Shown piece by piece: positions 8,106 to 15,945 of a stretch of 64,000 bases of DNA (the first letter of the stretch is position 1; the number at the start of each line of letters is the position of its first letter). Origin of the DNA: Armatimonadota bacterium (GTDB taxonomy: Bacteria; Armatimonadota; Fimbriimonadia; Fimbriimonadales; Fimbriimonadaceae). Under the pieces are notes generated by a model that saw nothing but the letters and a program-made list of their open reading frames with translations, was not told the DNA's origin and did no database searches. A program made the position numbers and the translations under genes. Location of the stretch: NCBI GenBank assembly GCA_025360125.1, contig JANYCU010000036.1:1-64000 (forward strand). Reading direction: 5' to 3'.

Positions 8106-9233
8106 CTATCTCCATGCAGCGTAAAAGGCATCTCGGGCATTCTCAGCCTCACCACAAATGTCGCCATCACCGGAGACATTGAGGTGTCCCATTTTGCGAC
8201 CAGGTATGGCGTCAGCTTTGCCATACCAGTGGAAGCGGGCACGGGGGTGGTGCTTCGAAACCTCGGAAAGGGCATTTTCGAAACTTTGGGCTTCGTCAAT
8301 GCCGAGGATATTGGCCATGCAAGTTGGAATTCCCGTTTCGACGGAGTGAAACCAGCCCAGGACGCTGAGTACATGCGCTTCAAATTGAGACATTCCTCCC
8401 CAGTCGAGCGTGTAGTGGCCAGTGTTATGGGGGCGTGGGGCGATTTCATTAACCGTGATCTCGCCATCATTTTGCAGGAATAGTTCGACCCCAAATAGGC
8501 CAATGCCATTGACCGCTTTTACGGCATCAATGGCGACTTGTTGAGCCTTGGCGGACAGTGCGGGTGATGGACAAGGATAGACGAGGTCGCACACGTAGTT
8601 TCGTTGGCGAGTAATCATGGCGGGGAAGGTATCGCAGGAGCCATCTTTTCGCGCGACGACCATCACCGCGATTTCGTCATCAAACGCAACGAGTTCTTCG
8701 GCGAGCCATCCTCCGGGTTCCCAGAGTGGCCTAAGCTCGTCGTATTCGGCCTTTGTATTGACGTATTTCGTGCCTTTGCCGTCGTACCCACCGTATCGGG
8801 CCTTGAGAACGCACGGAAAATCTATTGTTTCGGCTTGGTCGGCGGACACTGCTAGAGGAGTTGGAACTCCAAACTCTTGATAGGCTTGGCGTTGCAGCAG
8901 TTTGTCTTGAATCGTCCGAAGGGTGTTGATTCCTGGGACGATGTTTTTAGGATCAAAACTCGCGATTCGACAGGCTTCTTCGAGGACCTCGGCTTTGATG
9001 AATTCGTTTTCAAACGTGATGAATTCGCACTTTTGCATGACGGTAGAAATGTCGATCGCATCGTGGATGGAACCGAAAATTGCTGGTCCGACCTGGGCAG
9101 CGGGTGAGTTCTTGTCCTTGTCGAGGGAAATGACCGAGACGCCCATTCGTTGAGCGGCCATGACCGACATCCTGGCGAGTTGACCGCCGCCTAAAATTCC
9201 AAGCTTGACCTCTGGGACTGACTCTATTGGCAC
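8106..9233 (-). CDS. purK: N5-carboxyaminoimidazole ribonucleotide synthase
   Basis: A 375-residue ATP-grasp enzyme that carboxylates aminoimidazole ribonucleotide with bicarbonate and ATP in purine synthesis. The N-terminal GILGGGQLARM (residues 12-22) and the ATP-grasp segments VLKARYGGYDGKGT near 133 and NEIAPRPHNTGHYTLDW near 260 are diagnostic. The start is GTG at 9233. The usual partner purE is not adjacent. The gene is 18 bp after ftcD and 3 bp before deoB in the same operon. Confidence 0.95.
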   Translation of the reverse strand: MPIESVPEVKLGILGGGQLARMSVMAAQRMGVSVISLDKDKNSPAAQVGPAIFGSIHDAIDISTVMQKCEFITFENEFIKAEVLEEACRIASFDPKNIVPGINTLRTIQDKLLQRQAYQEFGVPTPLAVSADQAETIDFPCVLKARYGGYDGKGTKYVNTKAEYDELRPLWEPGGWLAEELVAFDDEIAVMVVARKDGSCDTFPAMITRQRNYVCDLVYPCPSPALSAKAQQVAIDAVKAVNGIGLFGVELFLQNDGEITVNEIAPRPHNTGHYTLDWGGMSQFEAHVLSVLGWFHSVETGIPTCMANILGIDEAQSFENALSEVSKHHPRARFHWYGKADAIPGRKMGHLNVSGDGDICGEAENARDAFYAAWR

Positions 9234-9251
9234 TGACTTTATGGTGACAGA

Positions 9252-10103
9252 TTAGGTGACAACTTGGCTTGGTTCGATTGTCAAATGCCGAGCACCTTGC
9301 ACATCCTTCGACCGGATAACACCGATCAATTCGGTTTCGATGACGAAAATAGTTTGCTCGGCCAAGAGGGCTTCGGCAATTTCAAACGCAGAATCAAAGG
9401 TGGTGGCATCGAGATTGGTGAAGTTAAGGCTTAGTTGGGTTATTCCTTGGCTGCTAAGCTTAAATCCAAGGGCGCGGACTCCAGAAAGGGCTTGATTTCC
9501 GCAATCTCGCTGATATCGAAGCCTTTTTGCAACATCTTTGACTGCGGTTATGTTATCTGAAGCAAGATTGAGGTTTGCGGCTAAGAGGAAGTCGCGAACG
9601 CCAACAATTGTGGTTCCCCATTGTTCATGTTCAAGGCTTCCGAAATCAGGAAGTTTTTCGAGCTCTCCCATTTGTCCGCGTAAATACGGCAATCGGTATT
9701 CGCTTCCTTTGCGAGCTGCTTTCTCGTAGAGATGGGTTGGCACCCGAAAGCGTAGTGAAAATGACTCGGACCATGTTTGGGTTGCTGAAATCAAGTCTGA
9801 CTCTAATCCTTCGATTAATACAAAAGGAGCGACATCAAGAGCACCAATTCTGGGGTGTACACCTTGTTGAAATTTGAGGTCAATTTTCGGCAATAGAACT
9901 TCGCAAAGTCGATCCATTCCTTTGAACACGGTGTCTTGGTCACCGGAAAACGCGGTAACTGTGCGCTCATGGTCAATGTCACCTTTGAAATAATGAATTG
10001 ATAGGCCAAGTTCGGCCACGGTCTTTCTTGCTTCTTGACACAAATCGGAATCAAAAAATGACCAATTTGGAATGGCGACGACTTTGTTCAAAGGGTTATC
10101 CAC
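9252..10103 (-). CDS. ftcD: Glutamate formimidoyltransferase, N-terminal-type
   Basis: A 283-residue protein matching the formiminotransferase domain of FtcD, which moves a formimino (or formyl) group between glutamate and tetrahydrofolate. Recognisable parts are VVAIPNWSFFD at the N-terminus, the active-site segment GVHPRIGALDVAPFVL near residues 82-97, and the C-terminal subdomain with LSLNFTNLDATT. The cyclodeaminase domain found in some family members is absent. The GTG start at 10103 lies inside the 3' end of comEA, overlapping by 16 bp, so translation is probably coupled. A folate one-carbon role fits the next gene, purK. Confidence 0.88.
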   Translation of the reverse strand: MDNPLNKVVAIPNWSFFDSDLCQEARKTVAELGLSIHYFKGDIDHERTVTAFSGDQDTVFKGMDRLCEVLLPKIDLKFQQGVHPRIGALDVAPFVLIEGLESDLISATQTWSESFSLRFRVPTHLYEKAARKGSEYRLPYLRGQMGELEKLPDFGSLEHEQWGTTIVGVRDFLLAANLNLASDNITAVKDVAKRLRYQRDCGNQALSGVRALGFKLSSQGITQLSLNFTNLDATTFDSAFEIAEALLAEQTIFVIETELIGVIRSKDVQGARHLTIEPSQVVT

Positions 10104-10813
10104 TCTTGAATTTTTGAAAACAATTTTTCACCCATTCCTTTCACCTTTCGTAGGTCTTCGAGTTGGGGGAAATCGCCATTGGCCATTCGATAGTCGATTA
10201 TGCGCTTGGCCATTGAAGGACCAATGCCAGGCACGGTTTGAAGTTCTATTTCCGTCGCACTGTTGATGCTAACTGGGGAAGTTGGAGGTTGCTTGCGATT
10301 TGTCTTTAATGGAGAGCGTTCATAGGTTGCAGGGTCGAGTGGGGTTGACGAACTTGTGCCAACAAAGGGACGCGGAGGGTGCGGAGCTCCCGGCTTTGCA
10401 ATTGGCGTAATGACAATTTTTTGTTCGTCTTTCAGTTTTTGAGCAAGGTTGATACTAACTCGATCTGCACCGGATTTTAGTCCTCCTGCGAGTTTAATTA
10501 GGTCTTCAACTCGTTGCCCTTCGGCAACTTCATAAACACCAGGCTTTACGATTTCGCCGCTTATGTCCACCTTGAATTTCTTTGCGACAGGAGACATGTT
10601 GAAATCACCGCCCGATTGAATTGTGGCTGGGACGTTGCTTTCCGTTGTTGGTGGGCTGCCGGACAACTTGGTAGGGTGTGCTTTTACGCTGTGGGTGGTA
10701 GTTGTTGGAGTGGCTCCCGTATGAATTCGGGCCTGGCCAAAGTAACCAATGGTCCCGAGTAACGCAACTCCGGCTGTGCCTCCTAAGATTTGCCTCCAGC
10801 TTGGGGATTCCAC
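10088..10813 (-). CDS. comEA: ComEA-type DNA-binding protein (SLBB plus helix-hairpin-helix)
   Basis: A 241-residue protein with a membrane anchor at about residues 9-27, a Thr/Pro-rich linker, an SLBB domain near 80-130 (ISGEIVKPGVYEVAEGQRV), and a C-terminal double helix-hairpin-helix near 175-241 with INSATEIELQTVPGIGPSMAKRI split over the first hairpin. ComEA binds incoming double-stranded DNA on the outer face of the cytoplasmic membrane during natural transformation. The GTG start at 10813 has TATAAC 6 nt upstream (10820-10825, minus), so an internal leaderless promoter is possible. comEC is not in the window. Confidence 0.9.
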   Translation of the reverse strand: MESPSWRQILGGTAGVALLGTIGYFGQARIHTGATPTTTTHSVKAHPTKLSGSPPTTESNVPATIQSGGDFNMSPVAKKFKVDISGEIVKPGVYEVAEGQRVEDLIKLAGGLKSGADRVSINLAQKLKDEQKIVITPIAKPGAPHPPRPFVGTSSSTPLDPATYERSPLKTNRKQPPTSPVSINSATEIELQTVPGIGPSMAKRIIDYRMANGDFPQLEDLRKVKGMGEKLFSKIQEWITL

Positions 10814-10820
10814 TTCTATG

Positions 10821-11747
10821 TTATAGCGGTTCGGAGCTTCCTTTTTCTAGTAGTGCATGGCGCCAACCTCGAACACTGACCAAACAATATTCGGCTCTGA
10901 GTGCGAAAAGGAATCTTTCAACTATGAGCGCGCCAACATGAATAGTCTTTTCCCGACCTGGTTCCATGCCGATTATTGCGGCTCGTTGCTTGTCGGTGAG
11001 GGGCATAAGCTGGCCGACGGCGGTGCTCACTTCTTCAAAGGTGAGCTGGGCCCCATGGACTCGGTCTGGTTGCCATGTGCCCAATTGATCTCGAATGGAG
11101 ACGAGATTGGTGCCAGCGGCTCCGAGGGTGACAACGGTTCCGCATTTTTGCGGCTGAATGCCTGCACCAACACTTTCGTCGATTGCAGTAGAAGCACGGA
11201 GGATTTCGATCCCAGTGGTCTGTTCATGGGGGAAGAAAAGAGATTTTAGGCCCAATGTGCCAACGGGGTAGCTCTTTTTGAAGAGGATATTCCAGCCATT
11301 GTCCGTTTGATCGGCCAAGACTATCTCGGTGCTTTGCCCGCCTGGATCGAGGATGGTGATCCGTTTTTGATCGGCGAAGATTGGGTCGGAAACGACCGAT
11401 TCGAACCCCAGTATGGCTTCTTGCTCACCGGAGAGGACGATGATTGGTGTCTCTTGTTGTTTCGCTCTTAGGAGTAGATCGTTTGTATTGGTTGCGATTC
11501 GGGCGGCCATAGTGGCGGCGATGAGAGTTGGACTGGCGTTGAGCTGGTGGGCTTTGTCAGCGAATTTCTTGACCGCGGCTAGAGTGCGTATCATAGCGGC
11601 CTCACTTAAAATTCCCGTTTGTTTGGTTCCTTCGCCGAGGGCGGTTACTGCGGTGTCTTCGAAAATTGGCTGCCACTTCTCGTTTTGATATTCGGATACC
11701 AGGAGGAGGACGGAGTTGGATCCAACATCAATGACTGATCGGCGCAT
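10821..11747 (-). CDS. Ppx/GppA-family exopolyphosphatase
   Basis: A 308-residue protein with the actin-like ASKHA fold of exopolyphosphatase and guanosine pentaphosphatase. Motifs are VIDVGSNSVLLLV near residues 5-17, LSGEQEAILGFE near 105-116 with the catalytic-type Glu, and LDPGGQSTEIVLA near 132-144 for nucleotide or phosphate binding. Its length matches the short one-domain form. It degrades polyphosphate or (p)ppGpp-type substrates; which one cannot be told here. It is the first gene of the eight-gene operon, and its promoter abuts the hexanucleotide repeat tract. Confidence 0.88.
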   Translation of the reverse strand: MRRSVIDVGSNSVLLLVSEYQNEKWQPIFEDTAVTALGEGTKQTGILSEAAMIRTLAAVKKFADKAHQLNASPTLIAATMAARIATNTNDLLLRAKQQETPIIVLSGEQEAILGFESVVSDPIFADQKRITILDPGGQSTEIVLADQTDNGWNILFKKSYPVGTLGLKSLFFPHEQTTGIEILRASTAIDESVGAGIQPQKCGTVVTLGAAGTNLVSIRDQLGTWQPDRVHGAQLTFEEVSTAVGQLMPLTDKQRAAIIGMEPGREKTIHVGALIVERFLFALRAEYCLVSVRGWRHALLEKGSSEPL

Positions 11748-11755
11748 TGGTAGAG

Positions 11756-11784
11756 AGTGTATCTCTTGTTTGGAGCGATGGCGA
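11756..11784 (-). promoter_or_regulatory. Candidate leaderless promoter of the ppx-wecB operon
   Basis: Read on the minus strand, TACACT (11756-11761) ends 8 nt before the ATG at 11747. A -35-like TCGCCA (11779-11784) stands 17 bp upstream and is formed by the first units of the hexanucleotide repeat. There is no Shine-Dalgarno before the ATG, so transcription would start at or very near the start codon. Confidence 0.45.
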
Positions 11785-11924
11785 TGGCGATGGCGATGGC
11801 GATGGCGATGGCGATGGCGATGGCGATGGCGATGGCGATGGCGATGGCGATGGCGATGGCGATGGCGAGGGCGAGGGCGAGGGCGAGGGCGAGGGCGAGG
11901 GCGAGGGCAAGTGCAAGTGCGAGG
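11775..11924. repeat. Hexanucleotide tandem repeat (GCGATG, GCGAGG, GCAAGT)
   Basis: Fifteen exact copies of GCGATG (11775-11864) are followed by seven of GCGAGG (11865-11906), two of GCAAGT (11907-11918) and a final GCGAGG. The blocks are internally perfect, as expected from recent slippage, and differ from each other by one or two bases. The tract lies between the divergent ppx and xylB genes. It is free of stops in several frames (Asp-Gly, Met-Ala or Arg-Trp plus-strand; Ser-Pro minus-strand) and so produces false long frames. Confidence 0.97.
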
Positions 11925-11992
11925 AGGAAGGCGATCTATTTTTATCGTTTTTGCTATCGCCTAGATCTCTTTCCAAGGGCTATTCTTTTAGC

Positions 11993-13432
11993 GTGGCACG
12001 ATTGCTTGGAATTGACATTGGGACATCGGGATGCAAGGTGATTCTCATTGATGAGCACGGGGCTTTGCTGAAGCAGTCGAGCGCGGAGTATCCGTTATTG
12101 ACTCCAAAGCCGATGTGGACGGAGCAGAATCCGAATGATTGGTGGAATGCGGTTCAAAAGTGTTTGATCGAGCTTGGCGAGCGATCGGTTGATGGCATCG
12201 GCGTGACGGGGCAGATGCACGGATCGGTGTTTCTGGATTCCCATGATGTAGTGATTCGTCCGGCTTTGCTTTGGAATGACCAGCGTACGACTGAGCAGTG
12301 TAAAAACATCGAAGAAAACATCGGGAAAGACGTGTTAATGAACCTAACTTGCAATCCAGCATTGACGGGTTTTCAGTTGCCAAAAATCTTATGGTTGCGT
12401 GATAACGAGCCGGAAAATTATCAGCGACTTCATTCGGTACTTCTGCCGAAGGATTATATTCGGTTGATGTTGACGGGAGTTAAGGCAAGTGAGGTGAGCG
12501 ACGCAAGTGGAACGGGCATATTTGAAGTACCAAAACGTGCATGGTCTTTAACTATGATGGAGAAACTAAGTCTACCAAAACATCTATTTCCGGAAGTTTA
12601 TGAGTCGGATGAAGTGACAGGCGTAACCAAGGAGTTTTCGTTTTTGACGGGTGGAATTCCGGTGGTTGGAGGTGGAGGTGATCAGGCGTCGGCGGCGGTT
12701 GGAACTGGGGCGGTAGATGTTGGGGCAATTTCGGTCAGTTTAGGAACGAGCGGCGTTGTCTTCACTTCCATCAGCAGTGCTGCGTACGATTCGAATGGGT
12801 CGGCTCACACGTTTTGTCACGCGAATCGAGGTTGGCATGCGATGGGAGTTATGTTGAGTTGCGGAGGAGCGCTTCGGTGGTTCCGAGACTTGTTTTGCCC
12901 GGGTGAATCCTATGACTCAATCACTGAGATGGCGCGTCGGTCAAAGGCGGGATCCGGTGAGGTTACGTTTTTGCCCTATTTGGCGGGTGAGCGGTGTCCT
13001 CATAACGATCCGAACGCCCGGGGTGCATTTGCGGGAATGTCGCTTTCGACGACGAAAGATGACCTCAGTCGATCGGTCTATGAGGGCGTGACTTTTGGCC
13101 TGTTGGACGGCTTTGCATTGTTAAGAAGTCTGGGGGCATCGGCGGACGTGGTCACGGTGACATCTGGGGGTGGCAAAAGTGATTTTTGGGTTCAAATGAT
13201 TGCCGATTGTTTTGAGGTTCCGTGTCAGCGTTTGGTCGTGGACGAAGGGCCAGCGTTTGGGGCGGCGATTCTGGCAGGGGTTGGAATTGGAGTTTGGAGT
13301 ACGGTTTCAGAGGCTTGTCGGGCGACGGTGAAGGTTAAGGACGTGCTTTTGCCTGGATCGAGTGAAACGATCCGATATTACGAAAGATATCGGAAACTTT
13401 ACGCGGATATCAGTAATTGGAGCCCCGTTTAA
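11993..13432 (+). CDS. xylB: Xylulokinase
   Basis: A 480-residue FGGY-family carbohydrate kinase that phosphorylates D-xylulose to xylulose 5-phosphate. Motifs are GIDIGTSGCKVILID at the N-terminus, GVTGQMHGSVFLD near 75, WNDQRTTEQC near 98, GGGGDQASAAVGTGAV near 228, and SGGGKSDFWVQMIADCF near 393, the FGGY signature region. The GTG at 11993 is chosen because the sugar-kinase fold begins four residues later and homologues are about 490 residues. The frame is open upstream through the repeat tract to 11747, but that extension encodes only Asp-Gly repeats. It is the last gene before rpsA. Confidence 0.92.
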   Translation: MARLLGIDIGTSGCKVILIDEHGALLKQSSAEYPLLTPKPMWTEQNPNDWWNAVQKCLIELGERSVDGIGVTGQMHGSVFLDSHDVVIRPALLWNDQRTTEQCKNIEENIGKDVLMNLTCNPALTGFQLPKILWLRDNEPENYQRLHSVLLPKDYIRLMLTGVKASEVSDASGTGIFEVPKRAWSLTMMEKLSLPKHLFPEVYESDEVTGVTKEFSFLTGGIPVVGGGGDQASAAVGTGAVDVGAISVSLGTSGVVFTSISSAAYDSNGSAHTFCHANRGWHAMGVMLSCGGALRWFRDLFCPGESYDSITEMARRSKAGSGEVTFLPYLAGERCPHNDPNARGAFAGMSLSTTKDDLSRSVYEGVTFGLLDGFALLRSLGASADVVTVTSGGGKSDFWVQMIADCFEVPCQRLVVDEGPAFGAAILAGVGIGVWSTVSEACRATVKVKDVLLPGSSETIRYYERYRKLYADISNWSPV

Positions 13433-13502
13433 TGTTCATTTCTTCAGAGTCAATGAGGTAAAGTTATGGTTCGCGCCCCATTGCGCCTTATCCGAGATAT
13501 TT

Positions 13503-15149
13503 ATGACCATTGACGAGACCCAGACACCTAAGAGCGAAATCGACGCTCATCAGCCGGAAGTAGTTCTAGCTGCGGTGTCCGACGACCAGCCCCCCACGCA
13601 AGAAGCTTCCGAGCCTGTTGCGACCGAGACACCCGACCCGACGATTGTTGCTGAATCAGCACCAGAAGCCGACCTACCCGCCGAGATTTCGGCCGCCGAA
13701 GCTCCCGTAGTTGAAGAAACGCCATTAGCGATTGTTGCTGAAGTCGTTGTTCCTGCTGCAGAAGTCGAAGCACCAGCCGTACTAGTTGCAAAAGCAGTTC
13801 CGGCTGTAGAAGCGGCACCTGCTGTCGTAGCCGATGGCGTATCTACCGCCAACGACGGCGACCTGTTTGAGCAGTACATGAATGCGCTCGACGGAGGCGA
13901 AACCGATGCCAATTCGGATTCCTCTTACAAGCGACTTAACAAGGGTGATCGAATTGAGGCGACCGTTATTCAGGTTGAGCATGATCGAGTTTTTGTTGAC
14001 TTAGGCACGAAAGCTGAGGGTGTTATTCCTCTTAGCGAGCTTAGCGACAAGAACCCTACGACGGCCATTGGATTTGTCCAACCCGGCGATAAGCTTCAAG
14101 TTGTTGTTTTGAATCCTACTGGTTCCGAAGGGAACCCAACCGTATCGCGAAAGCGAGCCGAGTTTGAAGAGCAGTGGGATCGCATTATCAAGGCGTTTGA
14201 GGAAGGAAGTCCGATTAACGCGATGGTTGTTGACCGAGTCAAGGGTGGCCTTGTCGTTGATGTGGGAGTCCGCGGATTTGTTCCGGCAACTCATGTTGGC
14301 AACGGAAAGCTTCGAAATATTGACAAGTTTGTCGGCCAAACGCTGACGTTGAAGGTTATTGAGCTTGAGCGAGAGCGAAAGAAGGTTGTTCTTTCGAACC
14401 GACAAGCCGAAGAGGAGACCCGAGGTGCTGCGAAGGAAGAAATCTTTAAGAACATTAAAGTTGGCGATACGCTTACTGGTACTGTTCGACGATTGACCGA
14501 CTACGGTGCGTTCATCGACCTTGGCGGCGTTGACGGTTTGCTGCACATTTCAGAAATGAGCTGGGCGCGCATTAGTCATCCTAAGGAAATTTTCAAGGAA
14601 GGGCAAGAGATTCCAGTTATGGTTCTCCGGCTGGACCAGAACGTTGGCAAGATTTCTCTTGGCCACCGACAGGTTTTGCCTGATCCATGGAACTTGATCA
14701 AGTCTAATTACAAGATTGGTCAGAAGATGATGGTCAAGATTGGTCGATTGGTACCAGCTGGTGCCTTCGTCAAGCTTGAAGAAGGCGCAGAGGCATTCTT
14801 GCCTTTGAGTGAAATCAGCTACCGACGGATCAAGAAGCCTGAAGAGGTTATTGTTGAAGGTCAGGAAGTTGAGATTCAAATCATTGATCTCAGAACTGAT
14901 GAGCGGCGTATGGTGCTTTCGATGCGTGCATTGAATCCTGGGGAAGGCGGAAGCCGACCTGCTGGCGGATACGGCATGGAAGAAGAGTATCGCAAGCCTC
15001 GTTCGGGTCCTGGCGGCAACAAGAGTGGCCGACGGCGTCAGAATGAAGATGCGGATGACTCACGTCGAGGAACTGCTACTGGCGGCGCCACGATTGGTGA
15101 GCGTCTTGGAATGCTGAAAGGCCTTCTGAAGAATTCTGAAGAAGAATAG
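13503..15149 (+). CDS. rpsA: Ribosomal protein S1 with four S1 domains
   Basis: A 548-residue protein. Four S1 OB-fold RNA-binding domains start near residues 147 (KGDRIEATV), 233 (GSPINAMVV), 320 (VGDTLTGTV) and 405 (IGQKMMVKI). Four domains is the form seen outside Proteobacteria, which have six. The first roughly 115 residues are a low-complexity tail rich in Ala, Glu, Val and Pro, followed by the helix DLFEQYMNALD. The C-terminus is a Gly/Arg-rich basic tail. The ATG at 13503 is chosen because upstream in-frame codons overlap xylB. S1 loads mRNA on the 30S subunit, and genomes with many leaderless mRNAs may rely on it differently. Confidence 0.93.
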   Translation: MTIDETQTPKSEIDAHQPEVVLAAVSDDQPPTQEASEPVATETPDPTIVAESAPEADLPAEISAAEAPVVEETPLAIVAEVVVPAAEVEAPAVLVAKAVPAVEAAPAVVADGVSTANDGDLFEQYMNALDGGETDANSDSSYKRLNKGDRIEATVIQVEHDRVFVDLGTKAEGVIPLSELSDKNPTTAIGFVQPGDKLQVVVLNPTGSEGNPTVSRKRAEFEEQWDRIIKAFEEGSPINAMVVDRVKGGLVVDVGVRGFVPATHVGNGKLRNIDKFVGQTLTLKVIELERERKKVVLSNRQAEEETRGAAKEEIFKNIKVGDTLTGTVRRLTDYGAFIDLGGVDGLLHISEMSWARISHPKEIFKEGQEIPVMVLRLDQNVGKISLGHRQVLPDPWNLIKSNYKIGQKMMVKIGRLVPAGAFVKLEEGAEAFLPLSEISYRRIKKPEEVIVEGQEVEIQIIDLRTDERRMVLSMRALNPGEGGSRPAGGYGMEEEYRKPRSGPGGNKSGRRRQNEDADDSRRGTATGGATIGERLGMLKGLLKNSEEE

Positions 15150-15188
15150 AACTATTTCCCGAAGGTTCTTGCCATTCTATAAAGCAAG

Positions 15189-15743
15189 ATGAGAATTGCC
15201 ATCACTGGCGGAATTGCTTCGGGGAAATCCACGCTATTGCAAATGCTCCGGGAACGGGGCATTTCTACTTTAAGTGCGGACGCCCTTGCGGGTGATGTCC
15301 TTTGGGAGAAGGGCATCCAGGGCCAATTAATGGGCCATTTTAAGACTCGTGAGCCAGTTTCACCAGTTGTCCTCAAGTCTTTGCTGTCGCAGGGCGATGA
15401 GAATCGTCGTGCGGTGAATCGCATCCTTCATCCGGCAATTGCCTCCGAGCTGGATCGATCTTCGGCGGTTGTTATTGAAGTGCCCTTGTTGCTTGAGACA
15501 TGTCTTCATGTGGCTTTTCAATCAATTTGGGTCGCAACATGTACAAAACATACACAAATCGACCGATTGCGCGCGAGGTATGGAAATGCGGCCAATTTGG
15601 AGCAGGTTTCCTGGCAATTAGATTCAAAAGTAGCGATTTCGTTTGCTGACTCGGTGATCTCGACCGATGGTGAACCAGGGGAAACTTTGACCACTTTGTT
15701 GCAAGAAGCAAAAAGATGGGGGCTGACACTTGCAGTTTCTTGA
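15189..15743 (+). CDS. coaE: Dephospho-CoA kinase
   Basis: A 184-residue P-loop kinase that phosphorylates the ribose 3'-OH of dephospho-CoA, the last step of coenzyme A synthesis. The N-terminus IAITGGIASGKST holds the Walker A motif, followed by LSADALAGDVLW with the conserved Asp-containing SADxxA segment. HPAIASEL and VVIEVPLLLET match the family near residues 82-103. The length is slightly below the usual 200. TATAAA lies 5 nt before the ATG. The gene is 39 bp downstream of rpsA, an order seen in other bacteria. Confidence 0.93.
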   Translation: MRIAITGGIASGKSTLLQMLRERGISTLSADALAGDVLWEKGIQGQLMGHFKTREPVSPVVLKSLLSQGDENRRAVNRILHPAIASELDRSSAVVIEVPLLLETCLHVAFQSIWVATCTKHTQIDRLRARYGNAANLEQVSWQLDSKVAISFADSVISTDGEPGETLTTLLQEAKRWGLTLAVS

Positions 15744-15853
15744 GACATTTCATGATATAATCCAGCGACCTGTCATCAAGGGAAGGTTTTTGCCTGTAAA
15801 GGTGTCAGGAATTCAAAATGAGGGAAATGGGAATCTTAGTGGTGGAAGAAATT

Positions 15854-15883
15854 GTGTCAAATTGTCATGATTCGGCATATAAT
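15854..15883 (+). promoter_or_regulatory. Candidate promoter for the CsgG/FlgT-like secreted protein
   Basis: TATAAT (15878-15883) has a weak -35-like GTGTCA 18 bp upstream (15854-15859). The leader would be about 55 nt and carries a strong Shine-Dalgarno, GGAGGA, at 15931-15936 before the GTG at 15946. A second TATAAT occurs at about 15755 after coaE. Confidence 0.4.
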
Positions 15884-15945
15884 GGATTTCTATCTGCCAC
15901 GGTGAGTACCCGCAGATTCGAGTCAGCTATGGAGGAGACGTCAAA

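Noticed and set aside
11747-11992. Reading the xylB frame from 11747, giving an Asp-Gly repeat N-terminus of 82 residues
   Set aside because: The extension is only the hexanucleotide tract plus a short tail. The kinase fold starts at 11993 (GTG), and the total length then agrees with xylulokinases.
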